Assembly: GCA_007132595.1 (NCBI GenBank)
Contig: SLOH01000032.1
Coordinates: 1-11,402, forward strand
From: Waddliaceae bacterium
GTDB taxonomy: Bacteria > Chlamydiota > Chlamydiia > Chlamydiales > SLOH01
DNA: 11,402 bases
Reading direction: 5' to 3'
Below the pieces are notes generated by a model. It was not told where the DNA came from. It searched no databases and saw nothing but the letters and a program-made list of their open reading frames with translations. Both the position numbers and the translations under genes were made by a program. Of the stretch, positions 6,068 to 11,402 are shown one piece after another. Every line of letters begins with the position of its first letter. Within the stretch, counting starts at the first letter, position 1.

Positions 6068-6848
6068 AATTACAAGCGTCCAAAACCCGAAAATCAAACA
6101 AATCGCCCGCCTAAGAGAGAGGCGCGAACGCGACAAAACAGGCCGATTTTTGATCGAAGGGTATCGCGAGATCCTAAGAGCTGAGCAAGGGGGGCAGCCG
6201 ATTGAAAAGATTTTTTACTGCCCTGCGCTCTACCTTGGCTCGAATGAAGAGGCGCTGATCAAAAAACTTCATGCTGAATCTTTTTCTTGCAGCAAGGAAG
6301 TTTTTAAAAAAATTTCATACCGAGATAGACCCGATGGATTAATTGCCGTTGCTAAGCAAGTCCCAAAAACTCTTGACGATCTGACTCCTCCAAAGAATGC
6401 GCTTTATATCATTGCCGAAGCCATTGAAAAACCGGGCAACCTAGGGACGATCCTTCGTTCGGCAGACGCTGCGGGAGCGACAGGAGTCATTGTATGCGAT
6501 CGCTGCACCGACATCTACAACCCCAATGTCATTCGCGCAAGCGTCGGAACGCTTTTTACCCTTCCTGTCGTAGAGACTACAAGCGATGCACTCTTTACAT
6601 GGCTCAAAACACACGGCATTGCCATTGTCGCAGCCACCCCTTCTGCTGAAAAAGAGTTTACAGAAGTCGACCTGACGCTCCCCGTTGCAATTGCTGTCGG
6701 TACAGAGCAGCTCGGTCTTTCCGATCGATGGATGCGAAGGGCCGATGTTAAACTGAAAATTCCCATGCTCGGCATCTGCGACTCGCTCAACGTCGCAACA
6801 GCGACCACGCTGCTCTTGTATGAAGCTGTTAGGCAGCGAAAAAAATGA
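6060..6848 (+). CDS. SpoU/TrmH-family RNA 2'-O-methyltransferase
   Basis: This 262-residue protein belongs to the SPOUT knot superfamily that methylates ribose 2'-OH groups in rRNA or tRNA. The N-terminal substrate-binding domain (1-100) starts ITSVQNPKIK and contains GRFLIEGYREI. The C-terminal knot domain has motif 1 PGNLGTILRSADAAGA (125-140), NPNVIRASVGTLF (154-166), motif 2 GTEQLGLS (214-221) and motif 3 IPMLGICDSLNVATA (234-248). ATG 6060 was chosen, rather than the much longer upstream open frame, because the protein then starts exactly at the family's N-terminus and a Shine-Dalgarno (AAGGTGG) sits 5 nt ahead inside the preceding gene; the overlap with that gene is 8 nt. Which nucleotide it modifies (RlmB-like or another) cannot be read off. 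Confidence 0.92.
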   Translation: MGEITSVQNPKIKQIARLRERRERDKTGRFLIEGYREILRAEQGGQPIEKIFYCPALYLGSNEEALIKKLHAESFSCSKEVFKKISYRDRPDGLIAVAKQVPKTLDDLTPPKNALYIIAEAIEKPGNLGTILRSADAAGATGVIVCDRCTDIYNPNVIRASVGTLFTLPVVETTSDALFTWLKTHGIAIVAATPSAEKEFTEVDLTLPVAIAVGTEQLGLSDRWMRRADVKLKIPMLGICDSLNVATATTLLLYEAVRQRKK

Positions 6849-7453
6849 TCATTTACGAAGACAACCATCTTCTTGCGTTGAATAAACCGGCTGGCATTCT
6901 CACTCAGCCAAGCGGAACCGCGCAAGAAAATTTAGAAGAGATCGGAAAGTCTTTGATCAAAACAAAATTTCTTGAAGCGGTCCATCGACTTGATAAACCG
7001 GTCTCCGGGGTCGTTTTATTTGCAAAGACAAAAAAAGCGCTCTCAAGACTACAAATGGCCATGCGCGATCGGCAGAGTAAAAAAATCTATCTTGCAGCCG
7101 TCTCAGGAGAGCCGCCTCTGGAAGAGACCCTCACGAATTTTCTACTCAAAGGGGAGCATAAAACAACCGTTGTCACTTCAGAGACTCCCGGAGCTAAAAA
7201 AGCAATTTTACACGTAAAAAAAGTCGGCCATCTTCTAGAAATTATACTGGTTACCGGCCGTTATCATCAGATTCGCGCGCAACTGTCGTACATTGGTTGC
7301 CCAATCATCGGTGATGTCAAATACGGGAGCTTGCAAAGCTTAAAAGAGGGCGTTATTGCTCTTCATCACCGGACGCTACATCTTGTTCATCCGGTTCGTC
7401 TTTCCCCTCTGACTCTTGAGGCTCCTCTTCCTCCTCACTTTCCGAAAAAGTAG
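6845..7453 (+). CDS. RluA-family pseudouridine synthase
   Basis: The enzyme isomerises specific uridines in rRNA or tRNA to pseudouridine. The 202 residues form just the catalytic domain, with no S4 domain: YEDNHLLALNKPAGILTQP (4-22), the catalytic HRLDKPVSGVVLFAKT (47-62, nucleophile D50), a KKIYLAAVSGE strand, LVTGRYHQIRAQLS near 135-149, and LHHRTLHLVHPV (173-184). The start overlaps the previous stop as ATGA, implying coupling. The 3' end is unusual: the last 101 bp are antisense to the end of the convergent membrane-protein gene, yet these codons encode family-typical residues (HPVRLSPLTLEAPLPP), so this gene is the constrained partner. Exact target site is unknown. Confidence 0.92.
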   Translation: MIIYEDNHLLALNKPAGILTQPSGTAQENLEEIGKSLIKTKFLEAVHRLDKPVSGVVLFAKTKKALSRLQMAMRDRQSKKIYLAAVSGEPPLEETLTNFLLKGEHKTTVVTSETPGAKKAILHVKKVGHLLEIILVTGRYHQIRAQLSYIGCPIIGDVKYGSLQSLKEGVIALHHRTLHLVHPVRLSPLTLEAPLPPHFPKK

Positions 7454-8624
7454 GAATTGTTGCCATCATCGACTCTAATGTTTTGAATTCTCCGATCACG
7501 TTATCAATACTTTTGACAATGACATCCCGGTCGGGATGCTCTGCGACCTTCTCTTGACTAAATATTTCTCTTAGCTCCTCAAATGGCTGAATAAGCAGAC
7601 TGATATTGACATCCTTTTTTTTACGAAACATCGCGCTTGCAAGCTCATGCATGTGTCCAATAATACTTAGAAAGGGATCTTTCAAGTCTAAGTACTTCAC
7701 ATCAATCTCTTCGATGAGCATTTTACTTACCTGCACAAATGTTAAAGTCGCTCTTTGAGTGGCATCTTCAAAGCCTGCCTTTTGCACTGCCATCGAGCAT
7801 TTACCTAAAAAATGAATTGGTAAGCTTGCCATTGTCATGTCATATTGCGCTGCATCTAAAACCACTTTCCCAAGCGACCCGAGCAGATCGGAAGAGACCT
7901 CTTCAAGAGGCTCTTGAATTGCCTGCTTGTTCACCATATCAAAGCGCTGCATCAAGTAGAGTAGCGTATAATTGGCCGCATCTGATGACTCTTCATCAAT
8001 TTCTGTATGCGCGATGCTCTTCAAAGAGAGTAAATAGTCTCGAGCCACGCGATGCATACGATTTAACGCTGCCCTGGAAAGAGAGGGTGAGTGGCGGTCG
8101 ATCGCTTTTAGAGCAGTCTCCGCAAGCGCGTCATTCCAAAGAAAAAATTGATCTTCCCGGTCATTTCGTACTGCCCGGCCTGCATTTTCTTTGTAATGGT
8201 CGACAACTTGGTATGGATTCAAGTAATACGATCGACTCGTAACCCCTTTATAGAGAAGGTCAACAGAAAATCCAAGTAGAACAATCCATATTGCGAGGAG
8301 GAGTAAATTTGGAATTGGGCTGCTACCGGTCACTAAAACGAAAGAAAATCCAAGAGAGAGCAAGAAAAACATGCGAAAGTAGACCTTCCCTGCCTGCACT
8401 TTCCAATCAGACTTAAGCAAAGACAACACGTGCGGTGCAAGCTTGAGTTCCAAATTTTGCAAAGGAGCCCAAAATTGAGCGGAAATCGTAATTTCCAAAG
8501 CCAAAAAAGCAAGCGAGAAAATCGCGATCATCGTCGCAACAAAATTTACCGTCTGTCCGGATAGCTCCCCGTTTGAAAACCACAAAAATACTGCGATCAA
8601 TATAGAAATTATCGTTCCGATCAT
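7353..8624 (-). CDS. Unrecognised membrane protein: four N-terminal helices, helical domain, acidic tail
   Basis: I do not recognise this 423-residue protein. Four hydrophobic segments lie at about 2-17, 24-47, 82-100 and 104-126. Residues 130-390 are soluble and predicted mostly alpha-helical (HRVARDYLLSLKS, YTLLYLMQRFDMVNKQA and similar), without catalytic motifs I can name. Residues 394-423 form a low-complexity acidic tail (SESEEEEEPQESEGKDEPDE and on), and these are exactly the codons antisense to the 3' end of the pseudouridine synthase gene. The ATG at 8624 has GGAG 7 nt ahead. It follows the 115-residue membrane protein gene by 32 nt on the same strand, so the two are probably one operon. 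The layout suggests an inner-membrane scaffold or sensor facing the cytosol, but that is a guess. Confidence 0.8.
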   Translation of the reverse strand: MIGTIISILIAVFLWFSNGELSGQTVNFVATMIAIFSLAFLALEITISAQFWAPLQNLELKLAPHVLSLLKSDWKVQAGKVYFRMFFLLSLGFSFVLVTGSSPIPNLLLLAIWIVLLGFSVDLLYKGVTSRSYYLNPYQVVDHYKENAGRAVRNDREDQFFLWNDALAETALKAIDRHSPSLSRAALNRMHRVARDYLLSLKSIAHTEIDEESSDAANYTLLYLMQRFDMVNKQAIQEPLEEVSSDLLGSLGKVVLDAAQYDMTMASLPIHFLGKCSMAVQKAGFEDATQRATLTFVQVSKMLIEEIDVKYLDLKDPFLSIIGHMHELASAMFRKKKDVNISLLIQPFEELREIFSQEKVAEHPDRDVIVKSIDNVIGEFKTLESMMATIPTFSESEEEEEPQESEGKDEPDEQDVASGDEEQ

Positions 8625-8656
8625 GATTTACTCCACGATTTGTGTCTTTTGACTTT

Positions 8657-9004
8657 TTACTGTATCGGTTTTTCCTGCAATGGCTCTTCTTGCAATGGAT
8701 GGTCATGCATCAAAAAATCATGATGTTTGTCAATGTCAGGCATCCTGGTATCCTCTAGGTACTTACGATGAGACTCTTCATACGGCACAAACGTGCGGCG
8801 TCTCTCTTCTTCCAACTCTTTAGGATAATCGGGCAGACTTTTGTCCGGCGAGTAATCAAAGCGATCGGTATTTTCATAAGCAACATCATCAGACAACTTT
8901 GAGGCAAACGGCTTTTGAAAAAAAGTATCATAGTAAACAACGTAAGACAACAGTAATACACTGAACGTCAGACCACCGATAATCATGTTTTTTGCGCGAT
9001 TCAT
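8657..9004 (-). CDS. Small single-helix membrane protein, unrecognised
   Basis: The 115-residue protein has a short basic N-terminus (MNRAKN), one hydrophobic segment at about 7-25, and a polar remainder rich in Asp, Glu, His, Pro and Tyr (KELEEERRRTF at 62-72, DKHHDFLMHDH near 92-102). By the positive-inside rule the tail faces the periplasm, or the segment is an uncleaved signal anchor; no lipobox cysteine is present. The C-terminus carries a twofold repeat, PLQEE-PLQEK, encoded by a 15-nt duplication (TGCAATGG at 8676 and 8691 on the plus strand). A strong Shine-Dalgarno, AAGGAGG, lies 9 nt ahead of the ATG. It is first in an operon with the four-helix membrane protein; a shared function at the envelope is plausible. 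Family unknown to me. Confidence 0.78.
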   Translation of the reverse strand: MNRAKNMIIGGLTFSVLLLSYVVYYDTFFQKPFASKLSDDVAYENTDRFDYSPDKSLPDYPKELEEERRRTFVPYEESHRKYLEDTRMPDIDKHHDFLMHDHPLQEEPLQEKPIQ

Positions 9005-9050
9005 GGAAAACCCCCTCCTTTATGGCAATTACTCTTACCTGATTTATTAC

Positions 9051-9079
9051 TGTATACATCTTAAATAGCAAGCCTCCAA
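9051..9079 (-). promoter_or_regulatory. Candidate promoter for the membrane-protein pair
   Basis: On the minus strand TTGGAG (plus 9074-9079) and TATACA (plus 9051-9056) are 17 nt apart, about 45 nt ahead of the start codon of the 115-residue protein. Both hexamers are imperfect, and the -10 lies inside the 8-bp palindrome TGTATACA. Confidence 0.3.
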
Positions 9080-9084
9080 ATGAC

Positions 9085-9116
9085 TTGACTTTGTAAAATT
9101 TACAGGTTAATATAAT
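9085..9116 (+). promoter_or_regulatory. Candidate bioY promoter
   Basis: TTGACT (9085-9090) is a strong -35. Two overlapping -10 readings exist: TAATAT at the ideal 17-nt spacing (9108-9113), or a perfect TATAAT at 20 nt (9111-9116). Either puts the start site close to the gene, leaving only about 10-20 nt of leader, and no good Shine-Dalgarno is seen. Confidence 0.5.
9092..9104. promoter_or_regulatory. 13-bp palindrome inside the bioY promoter (candidate operator)
   Basis: TGTAAA (9092-9097), a central A, and TTTACA (9099-9104) form a perfect dyad lying between the -35 and -10 of the bioY promoter. The half-site resembles part of a BirA operator half (TTGTAAAC), but the long spacer between BirA halves is missing, so the regulator is unknown. 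Confidence 0.4.
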
Positions 9117-9132
9117 CTTTAAAAAAAGATAA

Positions 9133-9687
9133 ATGACTATGCCAATTTCTACAGCTTCAGCGACCTATACCGAAAGGGAAAAAGAGTCCTCTCTTTCATT
9201 TGCTCTACAAGTTGTTCTAGGATCGCTCTGTCTTGCGCTCGCTGCGCAAGTCCGTATTCCTCTTCCCTTCTCTCCTGTACCGATTACCCTGCAGAGTTTT
9301 GCCGTCATGCTCATCGGCGGGTTTCTCGGAAGAGAAAAAGGTGTCTTAAGTATTATGCTCTACCTTGCCCAGGTGGGGATGGGTCTTCCCGTTCTATCCG
9401 GAGGAGAAGCAAGCGTGCTTGCCCTTTTAGGGCCAAGAGGCGGCTACCTTTTCGGATTCCTGACACAGACCTATCTTGCGAGTATCGCAAGAGAGAACTC
9501 GACAAACACAAAAACCATGCTCTTCTTCTTGACGATGTCCGAGCTTGCCACTATGTCGCTTGGTACGATCTGGCTCAGTTGCTACATTGGCTTTACAAAA
9601 GCAACGCTCGTCGGGTTTTTACCGTTTGTTCCTGGAGAATGCCTCAAAGTACTAGCGGTCGCCTCCCTCCTTAAACGCAAAAAATGA
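9133..9687 (+). CDS. bioY: BioY biotin transporter (substrate-binding S component)
   Basis: BioY imports biotin through the inner membrane, alone or with an ECF energising module; no such module is in the window. The 184 residues contain about six hydrophobic segments and the family core: RIPLPFSPVPITLQSFAVML (41-60), IGGFLGREKGVLSIMLYLAQ (61-80), GLP-x-SGGEASVLALLGPRGGYLFGF (84-109) and GFLPFVPGECLKVL (161-174). Arg102 is in the expected place; the usual PGD of the last motif reads PGE (E169). ATG 9133 is followed by a second ATG at 9139, and neither has a good ribosome site. It overlaps the phosphatase gene by ATGA. A biotin importer suits an intracellular organism that scavenges the vitamin from its host. 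Confidence 0.92.
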   Translation: MTMPISTASATYTEREKESSLSFALQVVLGSLCLALAAQVRIPLPFSPVPITLQSFAVMLIGGFLGREKGVLSIMLYLAQVGMGLPVLSGGEASVLALLGPRGGYLFGFLTQTYLASIARENSTNTKTMLFFLTMSELATMSLGTIWLSCYIGFTKATLVGFLPFVPGECLKVLAVASLLKRKK

Positions 9688-10475
9688 CACTGGAGTTTGC
9701 CCGAGAACTTGCCGCCGCCTCCGGTGCAGTATTAAAGAAATACTTTGGAAAACTGACGAATATACAGTCAAAGTCCACCTCTTGCGACCTTGTAACAGAA
9801 GCGGACAAAGAGTCTGAAAGGGTCATCATTCAGATGATTAAAGACGCCTACCCCACGCATCAGATTCTTTCCGAAGAGGCCGGATTAAGCGATAAAAAAG
9901 AGGCAGAATCCCTCTGGATTATCGATCCTCTAGACGGAACCACCAACTACACCCATCAATATCCCTGGGCCGCTGTCTCTATCGCCCTGTTTCATCAAGG
10001 AGAGCCGATTCTTGCCATTGTCTACAACCCGATGACTGAAGAGCTCTTTGAAGCTGAAAAAGGGAAAGGAGCAAAATTAAACAATCAAACCATTCAAGTG
10101 AGTCAAACCAAAACGCTTGAAGAGTCTCTGCTTGCCACCGGATTTGCCTATGACCGCATGCATATAGAAGAGAATAATTACCGAGAATTTTCGTACTTAA
10201 CCAATAAGAGCCACGGCGTGCGTCGAGCAGGCGCGGCTTCGCTTGATCTCGCCTATGTCGCCGCAGGCAGACTCGACGGGTACTGGGAAAGAGGCCTTGC
10301 ACCTTGGGACACAGCGGCAGGTCTGCTCCTTGTCCGGGAATCTGGCGGCACCGTCACTTCTTATGAAAATACCCCCTTCGACATCTATTCCGGTCGCATC
10401 TTATCTTCAAATGGAATCATCCACGAATCTCTGCATAAAGCCTTGATGGAAGCCACTCAAATCAAAAATTTGTAA
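9684..10475 (+). CDS. Inositol-monophosphatase-family phosphatase (SuhB/CysQ type)
   Basis: These Mg2+-dependent, usually Li+-sensitive enzymes remove phosphate from inositol phosphates, PAP or related metabolites; some act as ribosome-assembly or antitermination factors (SuhB). The 263-residue length is normal. Metal and substrate motifs are complete: LVTEADKESE (37-46), ILSEEAG (61-67, metal ligands E64/E65), WIIDPLDGTTNYTH (78-91, D81, D84) and APWDTAAGLLLVRESGG (206-222, D209). The start overlaps the bioY stop as ATGA, so the two are co-translated, though no metabolic link with biotin is evident. Substrate cannot be assigned by eye, so no symbol is given. Confidence 0.92.
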   Translation: MTLEFARELAAASGAVLKKYFGKLTNIQSKSTSCDLVTEADKESERVIIQMIKDAYPTHQILSEEAGLSDKKEAESLWIIDPLDGTTNYTHQYPWAAVSIALFHQGEPILAIVYNPMTEELFEAEKGKGAKLNNQTIQVSQTKTLEESLLATGFAYDRMHIEENNYREFSYLTNKSHGVRRAGAASLDLAYVAAGRLDGYWERGLAPWDTAAGLLLVRESGGTVTSYENTPFDIYSGRILSSNGIIHESLHKALMEATQIKNL

Positions 10476-10557
10476 AGCTCTTTTCATCTATCTTTCAAAA
10501 GCGACTGAAAAACATCGACACATTCGATTAAATTTTACAAAACTGCAGGTGATCGAT

Positions 10558-10585
10558 TTGCATAAAATACAAAATTGAATAGAGT
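10558..10585 (+). promoter_or_regulatory. Candidate promoter for the DJ-1/PfpI gene
   Basis: TTGCAT (10558-10563) and TAGAGT (10580-10585) are 16 nt apart, in the 156-bp gap after the phosphatase gene. Transcription would begin near 10592, leaving about a 40-nt leader that holds a clear Shine-Dalgarno. Both boxes are only fair matches. Confidence 0.35.
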
Positions 10586-10631
10586 CTGCAGTAGGCTTTC
10601 ATTACAGAAAATTCAAAAAAAGGAGCTTCAA

Positions 10632-11141
10632 ATGGCTAAAGTTGCAGTGATCATTGATAAAGATTTCGAAGATTCTGAATATCTACAGCCGGCTGAGGCT
10701 CTAAAAAATTCAGGACACGAAATTGTTCACGTTGGCCTTAAGGAAGGAGAAGAGGTCAAAGGAAAAAAAGAACAAACGCCTGTTAGAATCGATCAAAGCG
10801 TCAAAAATGCGACCGCTGATGATTTTGATGCCCTTCTGATTCCCGGAGGATACTCCCCCGATAATCTTCGAGCCCACCGGGAGGCTGTCGATTTTGCACT
10901 CCAGTTTATGAACGCAAAAAAACCGGTTTTCAGCATCTGCCACGGCGCGCAGCTTTTGATCACAGCAGATGCACTGAAGGGGCGTACGCTTACAGGATAC
11001 GTATCGATTGCCCAAGACATCAAAAATGCCGGGGCAAAATATTTAGATCGAGAAGTTGTCATCGATGAAAATCTAATTACGAGCCGCCACCCGGGAGATC
11101 TGCCCGCATTTTGCAAGGCGTGTGTGAACAAATTACGTTAG
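10632..11141 (+). CDS. DJ-1/PfpI-family protein (YhbO/YraA-like)
   Basis: The 169-residue protein is a single class-I-glutamine-amidotransferase-like domain. Relatives are described as stress proteins, intracellular proteases or glyoxalase/deglycase-type enzymes; the actual substrate is debated. Visible marks: VAVIIDKDFEDSEYLQP (4-20, conserved E13), DALLIPGGYSPDNLR (66-80), the nucleophile elbow FSICHGAQLLI (100-110, C103-H104), and TSRHPGDLPAFC near 150-160. ATG 10632 was preferred over an upstream ATG at 10575 because the family begins with this strand and AAGGAG sits 6 nt ahead. It appears to be a single-gene unit with its own promoter. Confidence 0.92.
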   Translation: MAKVAVIIDKDFEDSEYLQPAEALKNSGHEIVHVGLKEGEEVKGKKEQTPVRIDQSVKNATADDFDALLIPGGYSPDNLRAHREAVDFALQFMNAKKPVFSICHGAQLLITADALKGRTLTGYVSIAQDIKNAGAKYLDREVVIDENLITSRHPGDLPAFCKACVNKLR

Positions 11142-11216
11142 GACTCTCTTTTTGAGAGGCAACATAAAAAAGACCGATTATGGATATCTCGTGTGGAGAA
11201 AACAAAATTTTAACCA

Positions 11217-11244
11217 TTGACAACACTCCAAGGTAAGGTAGGGT
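11217..11244 (+). promoter_or_regulatory. Possible promoter with perfect -35 ahead of the last gene
   Basis: A perfect TTGACA (11217-11222) is followed after 16 nt by TAGGGT (11239-11244), a poor -10 that also overlaps the likely ribosome site, so the true start signal may lie elsewhere in the 107-bp gap. Confidence 0.2.
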
Positions 11245-11248
11245 ACAA

Positions 11249-11402
11249 ATGTTTGGTAAACGCTTTCACATACTAACGATCAAAGGAATTAGCATAGGGG
11301 TAGATGTCAGCTGGCTATTTATCGCAATTTTGCTGACATGGAGTCTAGCGGCCGGATATTTCCCATACTTCTATCCGGATCTTGAGCCGACAACCTATTT
11401 AA
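11249..11402 (+). CDS. Site-2-protease-family zinc metallopeptidase (M50), N-terminus only
   Basis: Fifty-one codons are visible before the window ends. They read MFGKRFHILTIKGISIGVDVSW, then a hydrophobic helix (LFIAILLTWSLAAG) and YFPYFYPDLEPTTY, a pattern typical of the SpoIVFB/COG1994-type site-2 proteases, many of which carry C-terminal CBS domains. These enzymes cut within membrane helices, often to release signalling factors. The HExxH zinc motif would lie beyond the window, so activity cannot be checked. ATG 11249 is preceded by a G-rich stretch (AGGTAGGG) that could serve as a ribosome site. Confidence 0.75.
   Translation, partial: MFGKRFHILTIKGISIGVDVSWLFIAILLTWSLAAGYFPYFYPDLEPTTYL

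Noticed and set aside
6515..6925. 136-residue minus-strand frame over the SpoU gene and rluA start
   Set aside because: The plus-strand proteins here have full family motifs; the antisense frame looks like a shadow with Ser/Thr/Val-rich composition and no signals.
7739..8242. 167-residue plus-strand open frame antisense to the membrane protein gene
   Set aside because: No ribosome site and no recognisable motif; it mirrors the helical coding bias of the gene on the opposite strand.
11145..11159. CTCTC-TTTTT-GAGAG hairpin after the DJ-1/PfpI gene
   Set aside because: Only five base pairs and no U-run after it; too weak to call a terminator.
1..11402. Mobile element, phage, CRISPR, tRNA or rRNA content
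   Set aside because: No transposase, integrase, regular repeat-spacer pattern, cloverleaf or rRNA signature was seen on either strand.

Overview
This window reads as a chromosomal, housekeeping stretch from a member of the Chlamydiae, most likely one of the larger-genome environmental lineages. The main clue is the gene order nrdR-dksA-lspA, which from memory is also adjacent in Chlamydia trachomatis, together with a cysteine-poor DksA and a stand-alone BioY biotin importer. This is inference: no database search was possible. Base composition looks even and I see no IS element, tRNA, rRNA, CRISPR array or prophage gene.

Layout. Positions 1-627 (minus) hold the N-terminal two thirds of the aerobic coproporphyrinogen oxidase HemF. 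Positions 778-1713 (minus) are a two-gene unit: a small heat-shock protein followed 3 nt later by a YbaK-type aminoacyl-tRNA deacylase. A divergent promoter region then leads into a long plus-strand run, 1915-7453: nrdR, dksA, a strongly structured intergenic element (2861-2980), lspA, an unrecognised 219-residue protein, a cinA with a decayed N-terminal domain, and three RNA-modification genes (a Rossmann-fold methyltransferase, a SpoU-type 2'-O-methyltransferase and an RluA-type pseudouridine synthase). From lspA onward the genes overlap or nearly touch, so they are probably one translationally coupled transcript.

The pseudouridine synthase gene runs 101 bp into the 3' end of a convergent minus-strand gene for a four-helix membrane protein (7353-8624). 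That gene follows a small single-helix membrane protein (8657-9004). Divergent from these, bioY and an inositol-monophosphatase-family gene overlap by ATGA. A DJ-1/PfpI-family gene and the first 51 codons of a site-2-protease-like gene close the window.

The most interesting signals are the nested hairpins between dksA and lspA, a near-consensus NrdR box lying on the -10 of nrdR's own promoter, a 13-bp palindrome inside the bioY promoter, the antisense overlap that encodes an acidic protein tail, and the loss of key residues in DksA and in the CinA N-terminal domain. I did not find a clear new multi-gene defence or secretion system; most of the window is ordinary core metabolism and translation support.
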